The notes under the pieces: model-generated
What the model saw: only the letters and a program-made list of their open reading frames with translations
Databases searched by the model: none
What the model was told of the DNA's origin: nothing
Position numbers and translations under genes: made by a program
Part shown: piece by piece, positions 1 through 6,894 of the stretch
How the letters are laid out: every line of letters starts with the position of its first letter
How positions within the stretch are numbered: the stretch's first letter is position 1
Assembly (NCBI GenBank): GCA_945613045.1
Contig: CALZAG010000016.1
Location: 1 to 17,640 of the forward strand
DNA: 17,640 nucleotides
Reading direction: 5' to 3'
Origin: an uncultured Clostridia bacterium
GTDB lineage: Bacteria > Bacillota > Clostridia > Oscillospirales > Oscillospiraceae

Positions 1-69
1 GATAGTCGCCCGCTACATTTTATGTAGTGTGCTGATTACATTCTCCCACGGTGAATCAAATTTTATACA

Positions 70-1194
70 TCAGGGTATATAAACTCTCGGTACGCGCTTG
101 GACACGGCGCACAGAAGCTCATAGGGTATCGTGCCGGCGGCCTCGGCAAGGTCGAGGATCGAGGCCTTCTCTCCAAAGAGCTCGACCTCGCTTCCGACCG
201 CGGCGCCGGGTATGTCGCTTAGGTCTATCATGCACATATCCATGCAGATATTACCTCGCTGCGGCGCAAAGCCGCCCTCGGTGAAGAAGCTAAATTTATT
301 TGCCGCCGCCCAGGGCAGGCCGTCGGCATATCCTGCGGCGACGACGCCCATGCGGGTACGCTTTTTCGTTACAAAATGTCTGCCGTAGCTTATACAGGTA
401 TCCGGCTCGTAGTATTTAATGGTACTGATAGTGCTTAACATGCGCATGGCCGGCTTTAAGCCGAGCTTGCCGTTGTCGCCGTAGCCGTAAAGCAGCAGCC
501 CGGGGCGTACCATATCCAGCATCATACCCGGGTGGTTAATAACCGCGCCGCTGTTGGCGCAGTGGCGGATGGCAAAGTGAACACCCTTTTCCTCAGCGGC
601 CGTAATCACATCGCAGAAAAGCTTAAACTGCTTTTCAGTATATTCCATGCTGTCTTTGTCGGTAAAATCCGAGACGGCAAAATGCGTGTACACGCCCTCA
701 ACGTCGAGATTAGGCATCCGGCAGGTACTCACTACGTTCTTAACGCCCTCGTCAAAGTAACCGCCGGCACACAGAAAACCGAGCCGTGACATACCCGTGT
801 CGAGCTTAATATGGATCTTCAAAGTGCCGCCAATTGCCTGGGCAGCCTCTGAATACTCGACCGCCTTGGCTTCGCAGGATACGGTCTGGGTAAGGGAATT
901 GTCGAGCAGGTCTTTTACATACTCTGGCGGCGTATGTCCGAGTATGAGTATGGGCATATTAACGCCGCTGCGCCTTAGCTCCAGAGCCTCGTCGAGGCAG
1001 GCTATGGCGAGATAATCCGCGCCGCATTTTTCAAGGCGCTTTGCCACTTCGACGGCTCCGTGGCCATAGGCATCGGCCTTGACTATGCCGAGAAACTTCG
1101 TGCCCTCCGGCAGGCTGCTCCTTATGCACCGGTAATTGTGTTCAATATTGTTCAGGCTCACTTCAGCCCAGGTCCTCTTTTGCAGATCGTTCAT
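70..1194 (-). CDS. alr: Alanine racemase
   Basis: PLP-dependent racemase that interconverts L- and D-alanine in the cytoplasm, supplying D-Ala for peptidoglycan. The 374-residue product has the family's usual length and two-part layout: an N-terminal TIM barrel and a C-terminal beta domain. VKADAYGHG carries the PLP lysine (K39), and CISYGRHF carries the second catalytic base, Tyr270. The LDTGMSRLG stretch (131-139) and the C-terminal ICMDMCMIDL segment also fit the family. The start lies one base after the stop of the upstream lipoprotein gene, with only a weak GGGAAG Shine-Dalgarno inside that gene's end, so translation is probably coupled. I see no convincing terminator in the 69 bases downstream, only a 6-bp hairpin at 13-27 without a T-run, so the transcript may continue out of the window. 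Identification is secure. Confidence 0.97.
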   Translation of the reverse strand: MNDLQKRTWAEVSLNNIEHNYRCIRSSLPEGTKFLGIVKADAYGHGAVEVAKRLEKCGADYLAIACLDEALELRRSGVNMPILILGHTPPEYVKDLLDNSLTQTVSCEAKAVEYSEAAQAIGGTLKIHIKLDTGMSRLGFLCAGGYFDEGVKNVVSTCRMPNLDVEGVYTHFAVSDFTDKDSMEYTEKQFKLFCDVITAAEEKGVHFAIRHCANSGAVINHPGMMLDMVRPGLLLYGYGDNGKLGLKPAMRMLSTISTIKYYEPDTCISYGRHFVTKKRTRMGVVAAGYADGLPWAAANKFSFFTEGGFAPQRGNICMDMCMIDLSDIPGAAVGSEVELFGEKASILDLAEAAGTIPYELLCAVSKRVPRVYIP

Positions 1195-1195
1195 T

Positions 1196-1741
1196 TCAGT
1201 TAACTTCCCAATCGTTTATCTCAATGAATATTACTGTTTGTTCCTTATAGCTTATTTCGGCGTTCAGGGGCACAAGCTCGCTGCTGAGCCACAGCGTTAC
1301 GAGCATATCGTCCGACGGCACGAGCCTTGCGGCTATCATATCGTCCTCGCGCCATGTGATGTCGATATGCGCGTCTGTCATGGAACGCACGAGCAGCGGC
1401 AGAGCCGACATGGGGCTGAGCTCCGTATCGCCGAAGGAGCCGATATCGAGTATGGCGCCGTCGTACTCGAGGCTCAGAGCGTCTCCCGTCACGCGTGCCT
1501 TGATACCCGCCACCGTCTCGGGCTCGGTTATCTCGACCTCGGCGCTCTCCGTTCTCTGGACGTACCGGAGCGTAAATTCAGCCGTTTTATCGCTGTATTC
1601 GGCACGCACATCGGCGCTGAAGCTAACGGTGTCGGCTTCTGCGACTTCCCCTGCAAACTCGTCGAAGCTTTCCTCGCCGTTATCCGCGCAGCCGCAGAGC
1701 AAAACGAGGCTTATCATTAGCGGAAGCAGTTTTTTTATCAT
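1196..1741 (-). CDS. Putative lipoprotein of unknown function
   Basis: A 181-residue protein with a lipoprotein signal: Lys-Lys at positions 3-4, a hydrophobic stretch at 5-15, then a lipobox-like L-C-G-C ending at Cys18, which would become the lipidated first residue. An acidic stretch follows, then alternating beta-strand-like segments without membrane helices (for example DTVSFSADVRAEY and TAEFTLRYVQR). This resembles the fold of LolA/LppX-type lipoproteins, but I do not recognise a named family. It is the first gene of a two-gene minus-strand unit with alr. A good AGGAGAGG Shine-Dalgarno precedes the ATG, and a near-consensus promoter lies about 25-55 bases upstream. It probably acts on the outer face of the cytoplasmic membrane. 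Any link to cell-wall metabolism rests only on its pairing with alr. Confidence 0.85.
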   Translation of the reverse strand: MIKKLLPLMISLVLLCGCADNGEESFDEFAGEVAEADTVSFSADVRAEYSDKTAEFTLRYVQRTESAEVEITEPETVAGIKARVTGDALSLEYDGAILDIGSFGDTELSPMSALPLLVRSMTDAHIDITWREDDMIAARLVPSDDMLVTLWLSSELVPLNAEISYKEQTVIFIEINDWEVN

Positions 1742-1766
1742 GGACTTCCTCTCCTCGATTCATTAT

Positions 1767-1795
1767 ATTATAGACGTTCTCATTTCATTAGTCAA
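1767..1795 (-). promoter_or_regulatory. Sigma-A promoter for lipoprotein-alr
   Basis: On the minus strand TTGACT (1790-1795) and TATAAT (1767-1772) are separated by exactly 17 bases. The lipoprotein start codon follows about 25 bases after the -10 box. The promoter is back-to-back with the pheST promoter. No experiment supports it; the assignment rests on match and position. Confidence 0.8.
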
Positions 1796-1803
1796 ATTTT
1801 CTC

Positions 1804-1832
1804 TTGACTTTTCTCTCAATGTGGGCTTTAAT
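1804..1832 (+). promoter_or_regulatory. Candidate promoter of the pheST T-box transcript
   Basis: TTGACT (1804-1809), a 17-base spacer and TTTAAT (1827-1832) place transcription start near 1840, just before the T-box leader. The -10 box is imperfect. An alternative -10 a few bases downstream (TATCAT, about 1833) would give a poor spacer. Confidence 0.55.
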
Positions 1833-1861
1833 ATCATAGTAAATATTATTGTATTGCAATG

Positions 1862-2075
1862 ATCGGGAAGATAATACCGTAAGTTCCACTCAGAGAATGG
1901 CGGCCGCCGGCTGTAAGCCGCCTGTGGTGCGGGTATTTAGTTCGCCCGTGAGCTCCGGCTAATCACCGGCGGCGGCTACGTTATAGCCACAGAGCGCGAT
2001 GAGCATCGAATTTGGGTGGTACCGCGGAAGAGCAGTCTTTCGTCCCTTTGGGACGCAAGGCTATATTTTTTTATT
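1862..2075 (+). promoter_or_regulatory. T-box riboswitch controlling pheST
   Basis: The leader contains the nearly invariant T-box sequence TGGGTGGTACCGCG (2013-2026), which pairs with the 3' end of uncharged tRNA. An AGAGA element near 1893 and a GGCTGTAAGCC apical-type segment near 1909-1919 fit Stem I. TTC at 1941-1943 is a plausible phenylalanine specifier codon, matching the downstream gene. A small GGCTA/TAGCC hairpin (1974-1988) could be Stem III. A terminator hairpin follows the T-box. By established mechanism, uncharged tRNA-Phe stabilises the antiterminator and allows pheST transcription. The T-box and terminator are secure; the exact specifier and the 5' boundary are inferred. Confidence 0.92.
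2034..2072 (+). terminator. T-box-controlled intrinsic terminator
   Basis: The hairpin pairs AGTCTTTCGTCCC (2034-2046) with GGGACGCAAGGCT (2049-2061), with one T/C mismatch, and is followed by a run of seven T (2065-2071). It lies just after the T-box sequence and before pheS, as expected for the regulated terminator. Confidence 0.9.
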
Positions 2076-2104
2076 GAAAACTAATGATAATAAGGAGAGA
2101 CACA

Positions 2105-3130
2105 ATGAAAGCACTTATGCAGGAGCTTAAGGATAAGGCTCTGAAGGCTATTGTTGAAGCTGACAGTCTGGAAAGCCTCGAAGCTCTAAGGATCAAATAT
2201 CTCGGCAAAAAGGGTGAGCTGACGGCTATTCTCAAGCAGATGGGCAGGCTTTCCGCCGAGGAGCGGCCGATTATGGGACAGCTTGCAAATCAGCTCAGAG
2301 CTGAGCTTGAGAGCTCCATTGAGACTACCCGCGCAAAGCTTGAGGCGGCGGCTCTTGAGGCAAGGCTGAAGCTTGAGGCGGTCGACGTGACCATCCCCGG
2401 CGACGAACTTAAGCTCGGACACAAGCACCCCATGTACAAGGCGCTTGATGAGATAAAGGATATATTCGTCGGCATGGGTTTTACCGTGCTCGACGGTCCC
2501 GAGGTGGAGCTTGCCTCATATAACTTTGATAAGTTAAACGCCGGAGAGGGGCACCCCTCCCGTGATTGGTCGGACACCTTCTACTTTGACGAGGACAGCA
2601 GGGTCATGCTCCGCTCACAGACAAGCCCCATGCAGGTCCGTGCTATGGAGACCATGAAGCTTCCCATCCGTATCGTAGCTCCCGGCAGAGTTTACCGCAA
2701 GGATGAGGTAGATGCGACCCACTCCCCCATGTTCCATCAGGTCGAGGGCATGGTCATAGACAAGGGCGTTACCATGGCCGACCTCAAAGGAACCCTGAAC
2801 CTTGTTATGGAGCAGCTTTTTGGCGAGGGCACAGTGACCCGCTTCCGCCCCCACCATTTCCCCTTCACCGAGCCGAGCTGTGAGATGGACGTTCAGTGCC
2901 ACAAGTGCGGCGGCAAGGGCTGCCCCACCTGCAAGGGCGAGGGCTGGATTGAAGTCCTGGGCGCAGGAATGATCCATCCCAAAGTGCTCGAAATGAGCGG
3001 CATCGACAGCGAGGAGTACACCGGCTGGGCCTTCGGCATGGGCCTTGAAAGACTTGCTATGAGGCGCTTTAAGATCTCCGACCTGCGTCTCATATTTGAA
3101 AACGACGTCCGCTTCTTGGAGCAGTTCTAA
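2105..3130 (+). CDS. pheS: Phenylalanine--tRNA ligase alpha subunit
   Basis: Catalytic subunit of the (alpha-beta)2 class II synthetase that charges tRNA-Phe. From the ATG at 2105 the protein is 341 residues, the normal length. An N-terminal coiled-coil region (about 1-90, Leu/Ala/Glu-rich), which contacts tRNA, is followed by the class II core. Motifs include LRSQTSPMQVRAM, PGRVYRKDEVDATHSPMFHQVEG (given here in part) and the terminal motif FGMGLERLAM. A CxxC...CxxC cluster (CHKCGGKGCPTCKGEGW) sits between them; such a small knuckle occurs in some bacterial PheS and may bind zinc, which is inference. The ATG at 2105 is chosen over the in-frame ATG at 2084 because AAGGAGAG lies at the correct distance before it. 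It is controlled by the upstream T-box and followed 15 bases later by pheT. Confidence 0.98.
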   Translation: MKALMQELKDKALKAIVEADSLESLEALRIKYLGKKGELTAILKQMGRLSAEERPIMGQLANQLRAELESSIETTRAKLEAAALEARLKLEAVDVTIPGDELKLGHKHPMYKALDEIKDIFVGMGFTVLDGPEVELASYNFDKLNAGEGHPSRDWSDTFYFDEDSRVMLRSQTSPMQVRAMETMKLPIRIVAPGRVYRKDEVDATHSPMFHQVEGMVIDKGVTMADLKGTLNLVMEQLFGEGTVTRFRPHHFPFTEPSCEMDVQCHKCGGKGCPTCKGEGWIEVLGAGMIHPKVLEMSGIDSEEYTGWAFGMGLERLAMRRFKISDLRLIFENDVRFLEQF

Positions 3131-3145
3131 AGGGAGGATAAGACG

Positions 3146-5848
3146 ATGAATTTAAGCAGAAAATGGCTCACAGAGTTTGTTGACGGCGTTTCCGTCAGCG
3201 ATATAGACGACCGCGAATTTGCAGAGGCCATGACCCTCTCGGGCTCCAAGGTCGAGACATATGAGGATCTCGGCGCGGAGATCAACAATGTACTTGTCGG
3301 CAGGATACTCTCCTTGGAAAGGCACCCCAACTCCGACCATATGTGGATATGCCGCATAGACGTCGGCGGGGACGAGCCTGTTCAGATCGTCACCGGCGCC
3401 TGGAACATCCACACCGGCGATCTTGTGCCCGCCGCTCTTCATAATTCGACGCTGCCCGGCGGCAAGAAAATAACCAAGGGTAAGCTGCGCGGCGAACTAT
3501 CAAACGGTATGCTGTGCTCTCTCAGGGAGCTTAACCTTGACGAGCGCGATTTCCCCTACGCAGTCATCAAAGCCGCCGCGCTTTTGAACGATTATCATCC
3601 GCTGGACGCCGAAAAGCCCTCTATACCCGCGGATATCAAAGCCGGTGACAAGGTTTTCGGCCCCGTAGTCGCCGCAAAAGCACTTGCGGTAGAGACCGTC
3701 GGCGTGAACGTATACAAATGCTCCCTCGATATCGGCGCGTCAACTGTGGATGTGGAGACCGATTGCCAGAACATCCATGAGGGCGACATGGTTGCATACA
3801 ACACCAAGGCCGCAAGCATATGCACTCTCGATGACCTGCGCGCACAGCAGGCGGAATTCCCCCACTGCATCTCCGACGGCATCTTCGTCCTGCACGAGGA
3901 CGGCGTGAAGCCCGGCGATGATATAAGGCCCGTCATAGGCGCTGACGACCACGTTATCGAATTTGAGATAACCCCCAACCGCCCCGACTGTCTTTCCGTT
4001 ATCGGCCTTGCCCGCGAGGCCGCGGCTACCTTCGGCAAGGAGCTGAAGCTCCACGAGCCCGAGGTAAAGGGCGGCGCGGACGGCAGGCTTGACGAGCTTC
4101 TCAAGGTAGAGGTACCTGCCGAAGAGCTGTGCCCCCGCTACACCGCGCGCATGGTGCGCAATGTAAGGATAGGTCCCTCACCCAAATGGATGCGCGAGCG
4201 TCTCAGAGCCATGGGCGTCAGACCCATTAACAACATCGTCGATATCACTAACTACGTCATGATGGAATACGGGCAGCCCATGCACGCTTTTGACTATCGC
4301 TATGTCAAGGGCGGCAAGATAATCGTCCGCCGCGCCGGGGACGGCGAGGAGCTCACGACTCTCGACGGAAACGTAAGAAAGCTCACCAGCAATATGCTCG
4401 TCATCGCCGACGATACCCGCGCGGTCGGCCTTGCCGGCATCATGGGCGGCGAGAACAGCGAGATCGTTTCCGATACCGTGGACGTTGTGTTCGAGTCGGC
4501 AAACTTTGACGGCACCTGCATCCGCAAGGGCGCTCTTGCACTCGGTATGCGCACCGAGGCCTCCGCGAAGTTTGAGAAGGGTCTCGATCCCATGAACACC
4601 CTGCCGGCCGTCAACCGCGCCTGCGAGCTGGTAGAGATGCTTGGCGCCGGCGAGGTCGTGGACGGAGTAATAGACGTTGTAAACAAGCTGCCCGAGCCCA
4701 CCGTTCTTGCTCTGCGTCCGGATAAGGTCAACGCTCTGCTCGGCACTGATGTTCCCGTTGCCAGAATGCAGGAGATTCTCAGAAGTCTTCAGTTCGGCGT
4801 TAACGGCGAGACCGTCAGCGTTCCCTCATGGAGAGCGGATGTCGAGCACTACTCCGATCTTGCCGAGGAGGTAGCGCGCTTCTTCGGATACAACAACATT
4901 CCCTGCACGCTCGTTCACGGCGAGAGCACGCTCGGCGGCTACTCCGATGAGCAGCTTCTTGAGCAGCAGCTCGGCTCTCTCTGCCGCGCCGCAGGTTATG
5001 ACGAAATCATAACCTACTCCTTCATCTCCCCCTCCTATTACGATAAGATCCGCTGGGCCTCCGACGATCCGAGGCGCAAGAGCTTCAGGATTCTCAACCC
5101 CCTGGGCGAGGACACCTCCATCATGCGCACCACCACGCTGCCCTCCATGCTGGAGATCCTGACCCGCAACTACAACTACCGCAACAAGGCCGCCAGACTC
5201 TATGAGCTGGGCAGGATATACCAGCTCGGCGGCGAGGACGGGCTTGCGGTCGAATCAAAGATGCTCACCCTCGGAACCTACGGTCCCAAGGCGAGCTTCT
5301 TCGGGCTCAAGGGGCTTATCGAGGCCGTCATGAAGGATATCCGTGCAAAGGATGTGCACTTTGAAGCCTGCGCCGATAACCCCTCCTATCATCCCGGCCG
5401 CTGCGCTACTGTCTGGGCAGGCTCCGACTGCATCGGAGTGTTCGGTCAGATCCATCCTCTCGTCGCCGCCAATTACGGCGTGGACGCTGAATTTTACTGC
5501 GCGGAGCTTGCTCTCGACGAGCTCATGCTCGCCCGTGGTGAGGATCCCGTATACACTCCGCTGCCCAAGTTCCCCGCCGTCACCCGCGACATCGCCGTTG
5601 TCTGCGACATCTCCATACCGGTCGCAAGGCTCATCGACTGTATCATGACATCAGGCGGAGAATATCTCAAGGGCTGCAGCCTGTTTGATATCTACACCGG
5701 CAGCCATATCGCCCCGGGTAAAAAATCCGTCGCCTTCTCCATCACTATGAGGTCCGACGACCAGACCCTGACCGACGATCACGCTGAGGAGACAATGAAG
5801 GCCGTTCTGACGGCTCTGGAGCAGAAATTCGGCGCAATTATAAGATAA
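3146..5848 (+). CDS. pheT: Phenylalanine--tRNA ligase beta subunit, with an OB-fold-like insert
   Basis: Beta subunit of phenylalanyl-tRNA synthetase, responsible for tRNA binding and editing. The order of domains is as usual: N-terminal region with a tRNA-binding OB domain (about 40-130), B3/B4 editing region with FEITPNRPDCLS (273-284), B5 region, core-like domain with NPLGEDTSIMRTTTLPSM, and a C-terminal anticodon-binding FDX-ACB domain (about 805-900). The protein is 900 residues against about 800 in typical bacteria. The excess is an insert of about 100 residues (about 134-243) between the OB-domain marker SNGMLCS and the continuation SDGIFVL. The insert resembles the OB domain itself (see findings). 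AGGGAGGA precedes the ATG. No clear intrinsic terminator follows, so read-through towards ireB is possible. Confidence 0.97.
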   Translation: MNLSRKWLTEFVDGVSVSDIDDREFAEAMTLSGSKVETYEDLGAEINNVLVGRILSLERHPNSDHMWICRIDVGGDEPVQIVTGAWNIHTGDLVPAALHNSTLPGGKKITKGKLRGELSNGMLCSLRELNLDERDFPYAVIKAAALLNDYHPLDAEKPSIPADIKAGDKVFGPVVAAKALAVETVGVNVYKCSLDIGASTVDVETDCQNIHEGDMVAYNTKAASICTLDDLRAQQAEFPHCISDGIFVLHEDGVKPGDDIRPVIGADDHVIEFEITPNRPDCLSVIGLAREAAATFGKELKLHEPEVKGGADGRLDELLKVEVPAEELCPRYTARMVRNVRIGPSPKWMRERLRAMGVRPINNIVDITNYVMMEYGQPMHAFDYRYVKGGKIIVRRAGDGEELTTLDGNVRKLTSNMLVIADDTRAVGLAGIMGGENSEIVSDTVDVVFESANFDGTCIRKGALALGMRTEASAKFEKGLDPMNTLPAVNRACELVEMLGAGEVVDGVIDVVNKLPEPTVLALRPDKVNALLGTDVPVARMQEILRSLQFGVNGETVSVPSWRADVEHYSDLAEEVARFFGYNNIPCTLVHGESTLGGYSDEQLLEQQLGSLCRAAGYDEIITYSFISPSYYDKIRWASDDPRRKSFRILNPLGEDTSIMRTTTLPSMLEILTRNYNYRNKAARLYELGRIYQLGGEDGLAVESKMLTLGTYGPKASFFGLKGLIEAVMKDIRAKDVHFEACADNPSYHPGRCATVWAGSDCIGVFGQIHPLVAANYGVDAEFYCAELALDELMLARGEDPVYTPLPKFPAVTRDIAVVCDISIPVARLIDCIMTSGGEYLKGCSLFDIYTGSHIAPGKKSVAFSITMRSDDQTLTDDHAEETMKAVLTALEQKFGAIIR

Positions 5849-5894
5849 AACGCCCGGAATTTAGCGTCTGAATGATCATTTAACGCATATTTCC

Positions 5895-5923
5895 TTTACA
5901 ATCACGCATAAACTGGTTATAAT
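5895..5923 (+). promoter_or_regulatory. Sigma-A promoter for ireB
   Basis: TTTACA (5895-5900), a 17-base spacer and TATAAT (5918-5923). The ireB start codon lies 39 bases after the -10 box. Confidence 0.85.
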
Positions 5924-5962
5924 GATAGCAAGAAATCTATTTTGACCGAGGAGGGATTAATT

Positions 5963-6217
5963 ATGGAAGACATAACAAGAAAGTTCACAGTTATCGACAG
6001 CAAGACCGAAATGAGAGAGATTCTGTCATCCGTATACAATTCTCTTAAGGTTAAAGGTTACAATCCTATTAACCAGCTTGTCGGATACATTCTTTCCGAG
6101 GACCCGACCTACATCACAAATTACAACAATGCACGCAGCCTTATCTGCCGCATTGACAGAGACGAGCTCATGCACGAGTTGCTGACAAGTTACCTCGGAA
6201 CCGAAAACGAACAGTAA
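5963..6217 (+). CDS. ireB: IreB family regulatory phosphoprotein (UPF0297)
   Basis: An 84-residue cytoplasmic protein. It matches the IreB/YrzL family along its whole length: MEDITRKFTVIDS at the N-terminus, then NSLKVKGYNPINQLVGYIL and SEDPTYITNYNNARSLI (both family hallmarks). In Enterococcus, IreB is phosphorylated by the PASTA kinase IreK and affects cephalosporin tolerance; the role here is inferred by homology. The ATG at 5963 is chosen because GAGGAGG lies about 8 bases upstream; an upstream in-frame TTG at 5942 has no such site. In many Firmicutes this gene sits between alaS and ruvX. Here neither is present and the gene has its own promoter and terminator. Confidence 0.95.
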   Translation: MEDITRKFTVIDSKTEMREILSSVYNSLKVKGYNPINQLVGYILSEDPTYITNYNNARSLICRIDRDELMHELLTSYLGTENEQ

Positions 6218-6218
6218 G

Positions 6219-6261
6219 ACATAAAAAATTCCCGTTCAATTTGAACGGGAATTTTTTATGT
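6219..6261. terminator. Bidirectional terminator after ireB
   Basis: A near-perfect inverted repeat. ACATAAAAAATTCCCGTTCA pairs with its complement, the GC-rich core TTCCCGTTC/GAACGGGAA being flanked by an A-run on the left and a T-run on the right. It can act on both strands; only the plus strand has an obvious gene (ireB) to terminate. Confidence 0.92.
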
Positions 6262-6273
6262 TCAAAGCTTGTA

Positions 6274-6292
6274 GTGTTTAGTAATTTAACAC
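6274..6292. promoter_or_regulatory. Candidate Rex-like dyad upstream of hydC
   Basis: GTGTTTA and TTAACAC are inverted arms (one mismatch) separated by 5 bases. The clostridial Rex consensus is TTGTTAA-N4-TTAACAA, so spacing and one base differ. It lies about 30 bases upstream of the -35 box. Rex control of hydrogenase genes by NADH/NAD+ is known in clostridia; here it is a weak suggestion only. Confidence 0.25.
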
Positions 6293-6320
6293 CAATTGTG
6301 AATTATTTATCGTTAACGTA

Positions 6321-6349
6321 TTGACATTGTTTATGTGTGTTTGTATAAT
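6321..6349 (+). promoter_or_regulatory. Consensus sigma-A promoter of hydCBA
   Basis: Perfect TTGACA (6321-6326), a 17-base spacer and perfect TATAAT (6344-6349). It gives a 5' leader of about 60 bases before hydC. It is the best-matching promoter in the window and implies strong expression unless repressed. Confidence 0.92.
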
Positions 6350-6360
6350 TTCTTTATAAA

Positions 6361-6385
6361 GACAATACACATTTTTGTATTTGTC
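6361..6385. promoter_or_regulatory. Dyad in the hydC leader
   Basis: GACAATAC and GTATTTGTC form an imperfect inverted repeat (one extra base) around an A/T-rich centre. It starts about 12 bases after the -10 box, so it could be a repressor site or a weak 5' UTR hairpin. No regulator can be named. Confidence 0.3.
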
Positions 6386-6417
6386 GCCATTCATTATTAC
6401 TTTATAAGGAGGCATAG

Positions 6418-6894
6418 ATGAAAGCAGACACAAAAATGCTTGACCGTATTTTGGATGAGCATAATTGCGACAAGCTTAAGATGATTGCAATAATGCAGGA
6501 CATTCAGAGGGAGATCCGCTATCTTCCCGAGGATGCTCTGACATATGTTGCGGGCAGGCTTGGCGTGAGCAAATCCGACATCTACGGCGTTGCAACATTC
6601 TACGAGAACTTCTCTCTTGAGCCCAAAGGCAAGTACATAATCAAATGCTGCAACGGAACTGCATGTCATGTTCGCAAATCTGACGAGGTACAGGAAGTCC
6701 TTTACCGCGAAACGGGTACGAGCGCCGAGAACAAAACCAGCGACGATATGCTTTTTACCGTTGAGCGCGTTTCGTGTCTCGGAGCCTGCGGGCTTGCTCC
6801 CGTTTGCACCGTTAATGACGTTGTCCATCCCGCTATGACCCCCAAGAAAGCACGCGAGCTTATCGCTTCTCTGAAGGAGGCTGAAAAGACATGA
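6418..6894 (+). CDS. hydC: NADH-linked [FeFe] hydrogenase, NuoE-like subunit (HydC)
   Basis: A 158-residue thioredoxin-fold [2Fe-2S] protein of the NuoE/24-kDa family, the small subunit of trimeric NADH-dependent [FeFe] hydrogenases. The N-terminal helical part is followed by GVATFYENF (57-65), a family hallmark. The four cluster ligands are visible: C78 and C83 in CNGTACH, C120 and C124 in CLGACG. The ATG at 6418 is preceded by AAGGAGG. It overlaps the next gene by four bases (ATGA), indicating an operon with translational coupling. NuoE proteins also occur in complex I and formate dehydrogenases; the hydA downstream fixes the role. The protein is cytoplasmic. Confidence 0.95.
   Translation: MKADTKMLDRILDEHNCDKLKMIAIMQDIQREIRYLPEDALTYVAGRLGVSKSDIYGVATFYENFSLEPKGKYIIKCCNGTACHVRKSDEVQEVLYRETGTSAENKTSDDMLFTVERVSCLGACGLAPVCTVNDVVHPAMTPKKARELIASLKEAEKT

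Noticed and set aside
13..27. Terminator after alr
   Set aside because: CTACAT/ATGTAG is only a 6-bp A+T-rich stem and lacks a T-run on the minus strand.
5849..5894. Terminator after pheT
   Set aside because: ACGCCCGGAATTTAGCGT can form only a very weak stem and no T-run follows, so none is called.
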